A stretch of DNA of 64,000 nt from Epiperipatus broadwayi (Eukaryota; Onychophora; Udeonychophora; Euonychophora; Peripatidae). A model generated the notes under the pieces. That model was not told where the DNA came from, searched no databases, and saw only the letters and a program-made list of their open reading frames with translations. The position numbers and the translations under genes were made by a program. Shown one piece after another: positions 11,200-23,396 of this stretch. Location of the stretch: positions 5,072,794 through 5,136,793 of the forward strand of contig JAQFVV010000063.1 of the NCBI GenBank assembly GCA_028023455.1, written 5' to 3'. The first letter of the stretch is position 1. Every line of letters starts with the position of its first letter.

Positions 11200-13326
11200 T
11201 TATTATATCTTAATGATAATTAAATCCAAGCACTATAACTTTCAACCATTATGTTTTTTATTGGAGTTATATGCTAGCTAATAGTCAGGGTGTTTTCAAA
11301 AATTTCCTTCTAGTTAATTTTTTTTTATTGTTTTAGCACCTATATGCTAAGATGTTTTTAGCTTTCAACTGTATTAGCATTTTTTATACTCTTAAACTGA
11401 TCTAAATGTTATAAATAACTAATTTTTTTTTTACTCAACAGATGATAAAATTGTTCAAATAAAAACAGTAACAAAAATAACAACAACAACAAAAAAATAA
11501 TAAAATGAGAATGAATCAAAAGTATTAAAATAGGATAATAATTTAAATCTATATAAAAATAATTTTTACTTAGTAAAAAAATAAAATTGATGGCTTAAAA
11601 AAATAGTGGAACTGTTATTGAAATCTGTTATAAATTCCTGAATCTTCTATGAACGAAAATCGTAATAAAATTGAAACTAATATTAATACATAATTGATAT
11701 AATTTCATTTTTGTTTATCATTTTTCTTAAATTCCGCAACTGTGTCCATTTATATCAATCTCTTTTCTCTACTTAATAACTCCTACAATTATATTTAATA
11801 AAAAACATAAAAAACCTAAATAATTTTATCAATCTATATTACTGAAATAATTTAAAATTTAAACATATATATATTGTAATGGAATGGGTCCTGACTGTAC
11901 ATGACAGAGAATTTGATAGGTCGCCAGAATGGGTGAGTCGCTTTATCTAGTTTCTAAATATATAGATTCACATTCACTCTGATCTCATCCCTGGGAGATG
12001 ATTATTAATACAAAAATATGCATCAAAATATACCTATATACTCATCTGTTTTTCCCCATCTTTAGCTTCTGTTAATCCCAGAAGTTGTATTCAGGAAAAA
12101 TATGCATAATATTATACTTCAGAGTATATCAATATCTCTATTTGTAATGTGTGAGTATGTGAGAGTATGTGCGAGTATATGATTAATTGAGAACCGAATA
12201 TAGAAAAAATACAAACGAGAGTCTTTAATCTAAAATCATATAATTCCCAAATTTATTTATAGTTAACATAATTTTGATAATGAGGTTATAACAGAAATAA
12301 ATAATTTATTTAAGCATTGATGAATATTCTTTGATTATTATTATTAATATTTATTGATCCAATTCCTTTTCTCTTCAAAGAATAACCATTTAATATCAAT
12401 ACTAACACAAAAAAATTAAATTATAACTTGTAGTTATTTATGTTTATGTTTGCTTGGTAATTTAACTATATCAAAATCATTATTTATTATTATTGCCAAA
12501 AAATTGATTGATTAGTTCATATCAATCATATGGTGGTAACATGGGATCCCCCATTCTATTGTGGTTGATTACTATAAACACAGGAAAAAAACATTCACAC
12601 TACAGATAATTAATCATATACTCTGAAAACAAATAAATAAATAATGAAATGATTAATGATAACAAACAAACAAAAAAAAAACAAATAACAATATCAATGT
12701 ACAAGTGTTGGTATTTAATATATAATAGGGTAAAATCTTATCTCTCCCCTGGTGATAATTAGATTTATTCACAAAGAAGTTCATATCTGAATCTACATTT
12801 TATTTCAATTTAAAAAAAAAAAAGCAAATAATGCTTATCCCTTCTCTAACCTATTAATAGCTTACACCCCACTTTCAATCTGTAATAAAAGAAATAAATA
12901 AATGAAATATTTTACATAAAGTAAATTAAAAAATATGACATCAATCTAAAGATCAATTGAGAGTCTGTAGGGAAAACGTCCTAAAAAGATTATCATAGTT
13001 GTTTTTAATTAGTTTCACACTTCAGATGGTGAGGTTCAAATGTTCTAGAATATCCATTATGTTGATCATAATTTATTTCTCAATATGGTCTTCTTTGAAA
13101 TGTTGAGTTTGTAGCTTCTCTTATAAATAGTAAAGTAGGTGTTATTCATAGTATAGATGAACAAATACCAAGTAAAATTAAATTTGGTTTTAGCTGTTAC
13201 AGCTCTATAGGTGATGACTTTCTTCCCCCATTGTAACTTCACATTTAAATGCATGGTTTTATTTGTTGCTATATATGTATTTAATAAAATTTCTTGAATG
13301 AATTAAAAAGCAAGATATTTACTGTT
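11200..13326. other. AT-rich DNA, no gene recognised
   Basis: No conserved coding signal or clear repeat was recognised. The 11876-12080 stretch (TGTAATGGAATGGGTCCTGA onward) is somewhat less AT-rich but was not identified. Confidence 0.5.
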
Positions 13327-13455
13327 AAATAGCTCAAGTTGTCAAGCATTGGTGGTTGAGAGGTCAGCAACAGCTGCTTTACAAGCAGTTGTCCTGGGTT
13401 AGTGAGTTCACTTCTCAGCTGATGCTATGACACATGAGAAAAAATAGCTCAAGTT
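13327..13455 (+). mobile_element. tRNA-derived SINE with 14-bp target-site duplication
   Basis: The core at 13341-13441 begins GTCAAGCATTGGTGGTTGAG (A-box region) and has GAGTTCACTTCTC (B-box region). It ends GATGCTATGACACATGAG plus an A-run. It is flanked by perfect direct repeats AAATAGCTCAAGTT at 13327-13340 and 13442-13455, the signature of LINE-mediated insertion. The same family occurs at 14198, 43732 and, inverted, 18270. Confidence 0.85.
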
Positions 13456-14197
13456 AGAATTAATTTATTCTCTGGCTTAAACTTGAAAATATTCCAGAAA
13501 TGTTGAATAATTTAAAGCTGTTTATGAGATTTTTAATTTAGAATTTTTTAGTTGGCTGAATTTGAATCCATGTACCTTTAATTTAGCTTTAATCAAAATC
13601 CTAAAAGCTATTTTCATGTAATGTTTTCATTTTAATGGTGGCAGACTTCTTTGTTTGAACAGCAAGTTCGATTTTTCCACTCAAATTTTGTGTATGTTGT
13701 TTAGCTGATGAGAGTTTTTGGTCTGATTTTTGAGGTTTGTTTATATCTTTTTCTATTCACCAAAACGAGGTTGTTCGATTTGATGATTTCAAATAGCAGG
13801 TTCGTAGTCATGTCTTAAATTAATTATTTATGTCATTTGTTATCGTTAATATATATGTATAATATAATAATAGCAAAAAAAAATCTTGTTTGTTATTTCT
13901 TTCCTTTATGTATTTTTTTATATTCTTGCTTGCGTCTAAATCTGATCATCTTTTCCTTGTATTGTTATAATGTATGTAAATTACATAACAATTGAAGAGA
14001 GGTTTTTAACAAAGGTGCTAGTGTCTAAAGTTAATAGTTTAGTTTAGATAATGTATTTATCATAAAAATAAATTAAACGTTTACTTGTGAAAACAATTAA
14101 TTGTTTCTCAGCTACAGTACTTATGACTTCTTTCATTTTTTTGCAATAAATTTTAATTGATTTGCATTCTCATATACACATAGTTTGTTTTCTATCA

Positions 14198-14330
14198 AAA
14201 GTAAAGAATGTTGTTAGCCGGGATGTCATCGCAACCGCCTTGCAAGCAAGTAGTTGGTTGCAGACGATTGTGGGTTCGCGTCCCGTCCGATGCTATGATA
14301 TATGAAAAAAAAAAGAAAAAGAAAAAAAAA
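14198..14330 (+). mobile_element. tRNA-derived SINE, same family
   Basis: Contains TTGTTAGCCGGGATGTCAT, CCTTGCAAGCAAGTAGTTGG and the B-box-like GTGGGTTCGCGTCCCGTCC. It ends GATGCTATGATATATG plus an A/G-rich tail. It is a subfamily distinct from the 13341 and 43732 copies. The 65-residue open frame through it is a translation of the SINE, not a gene. Confidence 0.8.
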
Positions 14331-15374
14331 GTAGAGAATGTTGTTATTGTGGGTCATGAGTTTGAATTAGTCAAGGTTTTTTTTAATGGTTTTGGAGAGA
14401 TGTAAGATTGCATCGTACAATATATAAATAAAAACAATAAAAACTATTTTAAATACTGGATTTATAAAATTTAGCATATTGTGAATTCATAAAAAATAAA
14501 AACATATAATAATTCTGTAGAGACTATTAATATTTGTAATATTATTATAAAAATATGCAGATAAATAACCATTAGTAAGTAAAAAGGGATAAAACATAGA
14601 TATTTGTTTCTTTTTCATATCTATATTTCTTTGTTTAATTAAAACCAATGTTGACTATAATACATTTTAAATACTTATAGAAAAAAACAAACGTATTCAA
14701 AAATAAATGAACTCAAATATAAAAATAACGTTTACAGAAAGATAATTAATCACTAATTTAAATAAAATATCGATACAAAAAACAACAACAAGATTCTGAC
14801 ATTAATGTTATTAATAATGCCCAACAGAACTTACTTAATCTAAAATATTAAGTTATATAAAGTTTCAGCGGCATTTCGCTTAAGATGTAAAAATGTGTTT
14901 TTACAGATTTAACAAAATTCGGAACATTAATCTTTTTAAACCTAGCTTCTAGCAAGATTTATTATTCCACACTGAAGAATACAATCATTTCTTTTAAACA
15001 AATACAAAGTTTAAATTTTTATTTTGTAGATAATGCTGAATGTAAAGAAAATAGCTATATTGCATTCTTAAACAACTGATAAAAAATATTGTATATGTGT
15101 GTGCGAGTAATAGACAATATGGCAAAAATCTATAAGTCGTGAGTATTCTTTTTATTTAAAAGAACATTATCTCACTATAGACTGAAATGTTCAGACGAAT
15201 ATTGTTTGCGTATGACAAAATATTACAAACATTGTCTTTTATTATTATCCAATAACTCTTATAATGGTACATGTAAATATAAAATATTTTCATCTAATAC
15301 TAGATACATTATTAGAGATAACTGACATCTAAACCATTTGATTAAAAAATATATATATTGGAGAGTATTCCAAA
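14331..15374. other. AT-rich DNA, no gene recognised
   Basis: No open frame, repeat or RNA gene was recognised on either strand. Confidence 0.5.
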
Positions 15375-15942
15375 AACAATCATAAAATAAATATGAATAA
15401 TGTTAAATTTTGCCGATTTAGTTTGCGTTCACGGCCATTTTGAAATCTAAAGTCCAGCAAAATCATTGCTGACACATCCAACCAATAAATGACATAAATA
15501 TTGGATAGAATTACTTTAAATTCATATTTCAGAAATTATAAGCTAGTCAAAATAATACATTATTTTCTTAGGGATTTTTTTTTAAATTTACCTTCATAAA
15601 ATATTTGAAATAAGGTGGTGCAAAATGTCAGAATTTGTGTGTGTGTGTGTGGGGGGGGGATATGAATTATCATCCAAAAGTTGCACAAATCTGATCAAAC
15701 CAAGTTTATAATTTCCAAATACTAGAAGATTATACTATATGCCCATATAAAATAAAGCATATTATTTTTACTAGCTTATAATTTCTAAATTATGAATTTA
15801 AAGTACTTTTATTCAATATTTATGTCATTTACCAGGTGGATGTGTTAGCGGTAGTTTTAAGATTTCAAAATGACTGTGAGCACAAACTAAATCAGGACAA
15901 AATTTTCAACTTCTATATTTATGTTCCTTCAATTATCTTGCA
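15375..15942. mobile_element. Foldback repeat, arms about 190 bp
   Basis: The left arm (about 15375-15575) and right arm (about 15742-15942) are inverted copies. They share GATTTAGTTTG, CATTTTGAAATC, ACACATCCA, AAATGACATAAATATT, TACTTTAAATTCATA and AGAAATTATAAGCTAGT. A spacer of roughly 165 bp contains a (GT)n G-run. There is no coding capacity. It may be a nonautonomous DNA transposon or foldback element; the exact ends and a target-site duplication were not determined. Confidence 0.75.
15636..15659 (+). repeat. (GT)n followed by a G-run
   Basis: About seven GT units are followed by a run of nine or more G inside the foldback spacer. Confidence 0.9.
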
Positions 15943-16479
15943 ATACATTATTTGATTTTTGCATTAAAGTCTTTCACCATACTACCTTTCATTTATAATT
16001 GTCCTTTCCTGTTTTTTACTATCTTTTTCTTCTTTTTGCTTCACATTTTATCTATACCTCTTCCATAATATTTGTTATGTTTAGTTATTTTCATTTGAAA
16101 TTTCATTTGAATGATTTTCCCTTTTTATTCTAATATACAAGGAATAAGACTAAAGGATTTCAAATAAAATATTTGAACTTAAAAATTGATTTTCAATTTA
16201 TATCTTAAACTTGGTTTAAAATAATATAAAGGAACAAATGTTTATAGATAATAGGTATAAAGAAATCTTAATAGATAATAGGTATAAAACTTCTTGTAAT
16301 GATAGACTTCCAAGAATTGCTTCAGAAGTTGTGATATACTACAAAAATTAAATGAAATTTGGTATTTAATCCAATTTGTTTTGCTTCTTATGTAAATTTA
16401 CTTGGTGTGAAGTACTTCAGTTCACTCCATGAAGTATACAAAGATGCATGTTATGGGTAACAAGATGATATCAAAAATA

Positions 16480-16740
16480 AAATACAGAGGCAAAAAAACA
16501 AACAGGTGATACTGACATTAGGGAAAGAATTAAAAGACTGAAGTGGAGTTCATCTGCACATATTGCTAGAAGAGATGATAATAGATGGGCAGTTGACATC
16601 TTAAACTGAATTTCAAGTAATTGTAAAAGACCTAGAAAAAATAACATGTGAGATAGATTGATGAAATAACAAAGTGTGCTAAGATGATGTAGAGAAGAGA
16701 GGCTAGAGATCAGAGAACTTGGAGAGATCATCTTGAATAA
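16480..16740 (+). pseudogene. LINE reverse transcriptase C-terminal remnant
   Basis: Conceptual translation of the plus strand from about 16515 gives RERIKRLKWSSSAHIARRDD followed by NRWAVDILN and a stop. Farther on, in another frame, it gives DDVEKRG and RSENLERSS. The block (R)IKRLKW..AHIARRDDNRW is a hallmark of the C-terminal region of many LINE polyproteins (RTE/BovB-like and related). Several stops and frame changes show decay. No 5' part of this copy was seen on the plus strand. The minus-strand open frame here is its shadow. Confidence 0.7.
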
Positions 16741-17430
16741 ATTTGAATTTATTAATTAATTAAACTTGGTCTTCATTTTTAATTTTTTTTTTTATAAAAT
16801 TACATCACTTATCATTCATTTTATTTGGATCACATATTAAAGATATAAATTGCTAAGATATATTTAATTTTATATCACCCTAATATATTTGAAAAAAACA
16901 AAACATTTATTTACAAGATTGATTAGAATACATATTAGGTCATAGTGTCCTGAAAGAAATTAATATTATATATTATTGTATAAAATTGGAAAAATATTTA
17001 TCAAATATAAGAAATATAAACATAGACTTATTTATAGTTTATTCTAGCTAGATTTTGGTTTACTTATCATTTACATTATTTATTTCTGAATGTAGTTTGA
17101 ATTCAATAAAATATTCTTCACCTCCAAATTACATTTATAATTGTATCCTACATATTTATGTATTCTTATTTATCAAATCTCACAGCGATAGTATAAGTTT
17201 ATATTTAAAACATTTAACTTCTTAATATGTACACTAACTTAATAACTTATTAATAGCATAACCATCCATTTACCATTGCAATATTTAGTTTGTCCAAAGC
17301 ATGACTTAATAATATATGGTTATTAATATTTTCTTATTAATAATATAGCCCACTGTATTTACCAATCATAATATATATATATATATATATATATATTATG
17401 ATATATATAAAAGACATATATATATATATA
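16741..17430. other. AT-rich DNA, no gene; (TA)n tracts
   Basis: No gene was recognised. A (TA)n tract at about 17370-17394 and another at about 17416-17433 border the PLE terminal fragment. Confidence 0.6.
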
Positions 17431-17612
17431 TATGTTGATACAAAGATTTTCACAGGTTGCATATATAAAAGACATATTTTGCGGGTTCATCCATGTTAAA
17501 AAAATTTAAATATTAATATACCGATATTTCGACTTGATCACACAGGTCATCCACTGACTGGGTGATAAAAGATAGAAAGATGGTTCTAGAGGTGCTACAA
17601 TCACTGATTTGA
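17431..17612 (-). mobile_element. PLE 3'-terminal fragment
   Basis: Read on the minus strand, this matches the last part of the PLE arms at 4641-5846 and 49095-50348. It has AATCAGTGATTGTAGCACCT, a stem-loop, TCGAAATATC and GGATGAACCCGCAAAATATG. It then ends in TGCAACCTG, AAATCTT and (TA)n. The stem is GACCTG/CAAGTC versus GGCTTG/CAAGTC in the larger copies. No coding sequence of this PLE remains. Confidence 0.75.
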
Positions 17613-17615
17613 AAA

Positions 17616-19745
17616 AAAAAGTTAATCAATTTAAATTAGTTTCAAAGACAACTATCATAAAAATTGAAAACAATGTTGAAACTAATACACATCCTTGTAT
17701 ATATTCTTGTCTAACATTAGTTTTCATTTCAAATATTTTAGATTTTTCATCTATAGTAATATTTTCTTGCATTTCATTATTTAATGTGTATAATATGAAT
17801 AAAATTTAGTAGAAAACCAAGTAATTTCAAATAGTGTTATAAACATTTTCAATTAACTAAATCAAATGTCTTGACCAAATCAATAAAAGTAATATATAAA
17901 TAATTATTTTGTTCACAATATTTTTCTTGCATTTTCTTGGCAACAAATATCATATTTATAATGCTTCTTTATCTTGTTAAAATTATATTGAGTCTTTTTA
18001 ATCATTTGTCTATGACTGGAATCAACCCAGTCAACAAATTTCTTGAAAATGTATTTGTTATAGAGGATAATAATGATATTCCATGCTAATTGCTGAAATC
18101 TTGTCTATTTTCATTTTTTAAAAATAGAACATTGAAGGTTAGGTAGCACAACATCATGGGTTTTTATATATTTCAAAATTCCAAATTTTTGAAGTTAAAA
18201 TACCACAATATATTAGAATTTCTCCAGATATTTCATCAAGACATATGATTATTTTTTTCTCATATCTCAAAGCATCGCTCAGGAGACAAACCTGCAACAA
18301 CCATCTGCAACCAACTGCTGGCTTGCAAGGTATGCTGCACTGACCTTTTAGCTAACAATGCTTGACATATGATCATTTTTTTAAGATTATAAAAAGCTAT
18401 TTTGATTTTACTAAGTTAGATATCTCAGTCCAAATTTAGATGAGTAGATAAAATGAATATATTATTAAAAGTCATTTCACTTCTTATATAAAAGATGATC
18501 AATATATTCCTTCCACTTGTTCAAAGTATAATTGTTATATAAAATATTAGCATTGTTGGATTTAATATGATGTAAAACTATTTTCTATGTCCATATATTG
18601 CTTTTAGATTCTTTTAAAAAGATCTAAATTGGTGAATGTTTGTATCTTCTTTGAAATTTTAGTCAACCAATTTTTTCAAGCTTTCTCCTTAGTTATTGAA
18701 TTTCTGCTTTAAGATCTCTATATTTATTATAAAATTTCACATTTTATTTATTGTTCTGACAAGCAGAAAAAGTTTTGTTTCTTTTTAATCAAATTACTGA
18801 TAATAAGATCATTAATAGACAATCAATTTTTCTTTTTAATACAATTAAGAATAGATTTACTTATATCCATAAGACACATCTTCAGAGAATTCCATACTTT
18901 AGTAGTATGACAATTTTGAAGGTCCAAATTAGCAATTTTAGTGTTTAATACCTGATGAAGTTTAGTGTATATAAAATATACTTATATAAAATTAAAATCA
19001 TTTTTTGTGTGATATGTGATTAGAATAAGATCTATTTTTCTAATGAAACTATTATTTTAATATTGGAGAAGACTAATCTATGATTTGTTTAGCAATTGTG
19101 TTTACAAGGACTCACATGTTATAAACTTCTATATTCTTACTCCTACAACACAATTTATTAAATGTCAATATGTTAAACATGAAGTCATCCATATTCCTAT
19201 ATATCTGTTTTATAGCCTTAACACTATATTTAGTGCAAACATTCAATAACAAGATAATTTCAATTTCAGCATCAATATAATTGTTTCCAATAACCTTTAG
19301 TGAATGACTAATGTTAGTATCACCACATGCATTAAAATCTCCAAGACTAACAAGATCTTTTAGTGGTATTGCTATAACAGTGCTTTCCAGCAAAGAATAA
19401 AAGCTATTTTCTCTGAATCAAAGATTAGAGTATAGGTACTAATAAAATGAAAAGTAAAACTATAGTACAAAGAAAGTTTTAAGACCATTAGTCTTTCATT
19501 AATATAATGAGGAATTCTAATCAGTAGAAATTATCAAATTAGACTTCATATCAAATTTTACAAAATAATTTTTTTCCATTGTTGGACCAGCCTTTCCAAT
19601 AAATATGCAGCCATTTACCTGTTCTATAAAATTCCCATCTTCAAGATGAGCACGTATATCAATCTTAAATCTTGACAGTTCCTTAATCATCAGTTCAGTT
19701 CTCCATTCTGGTCTTGAAAGTTTGTGTCAAGTAAAATTTGCACAT
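17616..19745 (-). pseudogene. Decayed LINE (APE endonuclease plus reverse transcriptase)
   Basis: Minus-strand translation in several frames recovers LINE blocks in the correct order. At about 19560-19720 is RTELMIKELSRFKIDIRAHL and at about 19500 INERLMVLKLSL. At about 19310-19350 is LVSLGDFNAC, the endonuclease GDFNA motif. At about 18640-18670 is NWLTKISKKIQTF, the connector. At about 17880-17920 is YITFIDLVKTFDLVN, RT motif A. At about 17640-17720 is NVRQEYIQGCVLVSTLFSIF, RT motif B. These resemble elements often annotated as craniofacial-development-protein-2-like endonuclease/RT (RTE- or CR1-type). Numerous stops and shifts and an intervening SINE make it dead. The clade is not certain. 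Confidence 0.7.
18270..18367 (-). mobile_element. tRNA-derived SINE inserted in the decayed LINE
   Basis: On the minus strand the segment reads ATGTCAAGCATTGTTAGCTA, CTTGCAAGCCAGCAGTTGGT, TTGCAGGTTTGTCTCCTGAG (B-box region) and CGATGCTTTGAG. This matches the 14198 copy. It lies between RT and connector blocks of the LINE and has the same strand. Confidence 0.75.
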
Positions 19746-20229
19746 TCTATGTTTCTATATTTATGAAAAAATGGATTTATAATTAATTTGGAGTACTATA
19801 ATTATTTCTGCTTTACCATTGCTATGAATTGGTCATTATTTATGTTTAAATTTAATAGCTAGTTATTTTATGAATATATGTTGATTGTGTTCATTAATAA
19901 ATGCATTTGATAAAGTGCAAACATAAAATTATTTAGTTTTAGCCTAGTCTATCAAAATGTTTTATATTAGCTTATCAATTACAATTTATTAGATGCACCG
20001 ATACTTTAAGTGTCTTGAAACAACAATCAGATAAAATTATATTTGATGTTTTCATGGTTGAATTATGTAGATAAATTGTTTTTGGGTTGAACCATGGATT
20101 ATTTTCCATTACATACTGATATTGCGATGAACTAGCATCCGCTATTGTCAAGGTTAACTTTTGAAAGAAAAAAACATTAGATATCAAACTGTAATGTGAG
20201 TGAATGTGAGATGAGAAATGAGATTCAGC
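19746..20229. other. AT-rich DNA, no gene recognised
   Basis: The minus-strand 70-residue open frame at 19975-20187 shows no recognisable motif and is not supported as a gene. Confidence 0.5.
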
Positions 20230-20720
20230 TTAAAGTAGTTTAGCATTCAAAATATGACACTCATCAAAATGTTTATATTCTTCAGTTTTATCACCTGTTA
20301 ATTTTAAATTAATATTAAAAGACAGTGATAAAATGACAGGTTTCCACATAGCTGGAATATGTTGAGCTTTATCAGCCCTATTTAAACCAGTAAGTAGGTC
20401 TCATTAATATTTCAATTGACTCTCTAGTGGTTCTTAAATCATACCTTTCCAAATTAGCAAGTATTTTTGCACTGTCGAAATAAAGTTTGTGACCAATTTC
20501 TAAAAAATGGGATGTAAAAACTAATGTATTAGTTTTCTGATTAAAAGCATTTTTATGTTCCTTAATTCTGACATTTATTTGTCTAATAGACTGGCCTACA
20601 TAGCTTCTTGACCTCTGCAAACATGGAATTTTATAAATCCCCTGGTGTTCCAGAAATAATCTGTCTTTAGGTTTATGTAAAAAATGACCAATTTTCTTGT
20701 CAGTAGAAAAAATAATCATA
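20230..20720 (-). pseudogene. GIY-YIG endonuclease domain of a second PLE family
   Basis: The minus-strand frame from 20719 encodes HKPKDRLFLEHQ, GIYKIPC, SYVGQSIRQINVRIKEHKNA, HFLEIGHKLYFDSAKIL and TTRESIEILMRP. This is the GIY-YIG fold, with GIY, YVG, the R..EH helix and a catalytic-type E. A frameshift near 20388 lies within a downstream continuation NRADKAQHIPAMWKPVI, which runs to a stop at 20230-20232. The canonical PLE C-terminus NR..G..LPAIWKP supports joining the two. The sequence differs clearly from the PLE at 3367-5846. The RT portion is missing upstream because the LTR element begins nine bases away. No continuation was recognised beyond 26188. Confidence 0.75.
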
Positions 20721-20728
20721 TAAAGTAT

Positions 20729-22110
20729 TGTAACGTTTTCCGTTTTGCTAGGCCTCTACACGCAAATATAAACTGTGCATGAGTTGATCAAGCTATGTCA
20801 AAAAAGAACAAAGTTGTATTTCTATTCTAAAAACACAGCTATTTTTCCTGATCAACTTCAGCCTATTAATTGTTACGAATTGTGCTATTGACAAAATCAA
20901 CTTTTAATTTTATTTCATATGGGCACCAGAATTCCTAAGAATCCGCTGAAATATGTCGCCAGCACCTCTCGCAAGTTGTAAAACAAAAAAAAATAAAAAG
21001 ATTTTTATTATATATATATTTTTTTAAGGGGCGGTAATTCTACCATAATGAGAATTAATGATTTTTACGATTATTAGTCCTGGGCGTATTGAAACATATT
21101 GGCAAAGATAACTTACGTTTAAATCTTATTACACTAAAAATAAATTTAATAATAAAAAATAATAACTATTATTAATAACGCACAAATGAGAATTGATATT
21201 AGAAATATTTTTAATTTTGACAAACTAAAATACTTCATGTTAAGTAGCTAATTAATACCTTGGAGAGAACACATTTAATTCAGGTGGGAAATATCCAGAA
21301 AATATAAATATCAGTTAAAATAAACAAAAAGTTCTTGATTAAATAAGAGTCTCTCATATAGAAAAATTAAAGTCATTATCGGGATTCTTTTATACGTATA
21401 TTTTTACGAGTAGTTTTAAATAGTTAACTTTGTCACAATCAGGATAATTATTCTTACCGGTAAGTTTCATGAATTCAGTAGTAGATAACTATGCATAGTT
21501 TTTTTGGTTATAATGAGCTCGGCCTTTTGGTTATTGCTTGATCTTGTGGTCCATTTCCCCAGTCAGTCACGAAGGCTTTTCCTGGTGTACATCCTTAGGT
21601 CCGATGTCTTCAGGAGCTCCGGTTCACTGCGACATGCCGAATTCCTTCAGCGAACAGCGATCTTGGATATATTAATGTTATCCAAGACCAACTAGAGAAA
21701 CAAAACGAACAAGATGTTCCTTCAACCGGATCCCTCCTTTTTATATCCAGTTTTCAGGACTTCTGCGCATGCTAGTACCATGCCTTTTTAATCTTATCCA
21801 GTCTTTATAAATTTTATGTAATAAAGTCTTTATTTTCTTCAAGTTTTCGGCCATCTTTAATTAAGTTGAGTATTTCTACTTTCAGCTTATCTTTTTTTTA
21901 ACTTGCTTTTGGAATTCTTTTGTTCTCTCCAATTACTGTTATTACTAATCACATAAAAAAAAATAAGAAGAATAATTCAACCCTCATTGTACGTTTTTTT
22001 TTTTTTTTAAAAAAAAATTACTCAACAAAATTTTAAATCCACTTTTATCTTTTAGTTTTTTTTTTTACCCAATGCCAATATATTTGTAATGTATATAAAT
22101 AAATGTTACA
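20729..22110 (-). repeat. LTR A (3' LTR of the minus-oriented element)
   Basis: 1382 bp, with plus-strand ends TGTAACG and TGTTACA. The minus-strand TATA box is at about 21737-21748 (TATAAAAAGGAGG). Nearly identical to LTR B except for scattered substitutions and homopolymer length changes. The 63-residue open frame at 21504 is LTR sequence, not a gene. Confidence 0.85.
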
Positions 22111-22846
22111 ATACCACCAGTGCCAGGAGATGAGAATAAAATAGGGGTTTACACTAATTTTATTCTTAAGTTTTTAAATTCATATTCGTATTTTTTTTTC
22201 TGTAGTAGAGTGCTGATATATTGTGTAGACTCATTCACAAGCGACGTTCGGCTTTAACGCCCACTTTTAGGTCTAACACGGTGGGAATGGAAAATATTTC
22301 AACATTCATCTGTGTCCTATCCGCTTTAGTGTAATATTAACGATAAGAAGCCCAAGTTATAAGCACAAACGAGCGTTGCTCATTGTTCTGAGTCTTACAG
22401 GCTCTTGGCAACTTGGTCCAACTTGATCCGCCTTCCCCTTTATTGGGATCTCTGCTAGAAATAGTCGGATGAGCATTTAAAGATGGTCTTATGTTCATAT
22501 ACTGCAGATAAGGACTCGGGGCTATGTTATTCCCCTCTTCAGTAACCGCCTACCCGGTCAAATACTTGTGACTTATGTCTACATCAGCCACGATCGTGTT
22601 TTTAGACATATATAAAAAAAATATACATATATATATTTTTTTTCTGGAAGTCATATTAAAAAAATATCTTCTTTTATATTTTAATAATCAGGGTTTAATT
22701 AGTTAGTTTTTTTTTTATAATTTTTTTCTTTTTTCAAAAAAATCATAATTTATTTTCCGGCTGTGAGTTTTTTTGAGTCATCATTGTAATGTTCTTTATC
22801 ATTACAACTCATCTCAGGTTGTAGTTGTTAAATCGAAGCCTGAGTT
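22111..22846 (-). other. Internal region of the LTR element, no intact gene
   Basis: This 736-bp stretch is noticeably less AT-rich than its surroundings. On the minus strand, starting just after 22600, a frame reads TIVADVDISHKYLTG, stop, AVTEEGNNIAPSPYLQYMNI, and continues about 50 more codons to a stop near 22335. This could be the residue of a coding region, but I recognise no retroelement domain. It is equally possible that it is an untranslated leader or packaging region. Confidence 0.4.
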
Positions 22847-22855
22847 GGGTCGCCA
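22847..22855 (-). other. Primer-binding-site-like sequence next to LTR C
   Basis: The minus strand reads TGGCGACCC one base after the end of LTR C, the same offset as for LTR B and LTR D. Retroelement primer-binding sites begin TGG because they pair with tRNA 3'-CCA ends. The primer tRNA is not identified. Confidence 0.5.
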
Positions 22856-22856
22856 T

Positions 22857-23396
22857 TATAACGTTTTTCGTATTACTAGGCCACTATATACCTCAAATTT
22901 ATATTTGAGCATGAGTTGATCAAGCTATGTCAAAAAAGAAGAAAGTTATATTTCTATTCTAAAAACATAGCTATATTTCCTGATCAACTTCAGCCTATTA
23001 ATTGTTACGAATTGTGCTATTGACAAAATCAACTTTTAATTTTATTTACTATGGGTGCCAGAATTCCTAAGAATCCACTGAAATATGTCGCCAGCACCTC
23101 TCGCAAGTTGTAAAACAAAAAAAAATAAAAAGATTTTTATTATATTTTTTTTAAGGGGTGGTAATTCTACCATAATGAGAATTAATGGTTTTCACGATTA
23201 TTAGTCCTGGGCATATTGAAACATATTGGCAAAGGTAACTTACGTTTAAATCTTATTACACTAAAAATAAATTTAATAATAAAAAATAATAACTATTATT
23301 AATAACGCACAAATGAAAATTGGTATTGAAAATAATTTTATTCTAATAGACTAAAAAAATATTTGAAATAAATTACTTAGAGAGAACATAACTCAG
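22857..23396 (-). repeat. LTR C, partial (about 540 bp)
   Basis: This matches the PBS-proximal 540 bp of the LTRs, starting TATAACG on the plus strand in place of TGTAACG. It shares variants with LTR D rather than A or B, for example AAAGTTATATTTC and ACATAGCTATATTTCC. It stops abruptly after CTCAGACG, where LTR D begins on the opposite strand. Confidence 0.75.

Noticed and set aside
14208-14405. 65-residue plus-strand frame MLLAGMSSQPPCKQ...
   Set aside because: It reads through a tRNA-derived SINE and its A-rich tail.
16471-16731. 86-residue Ser/Leu-rich minus-strand frame resembling a membrane protein
   Set aside because: It is antisense to the LINE C-terminal remnant on the plus strand.
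21504-21695. 63-residue frame repeated at 25570-25773
   Set aside because: Appears twice only because it lies in two copies of the same LTR, antisense to the LTR promoter. There is no recognisable domain.
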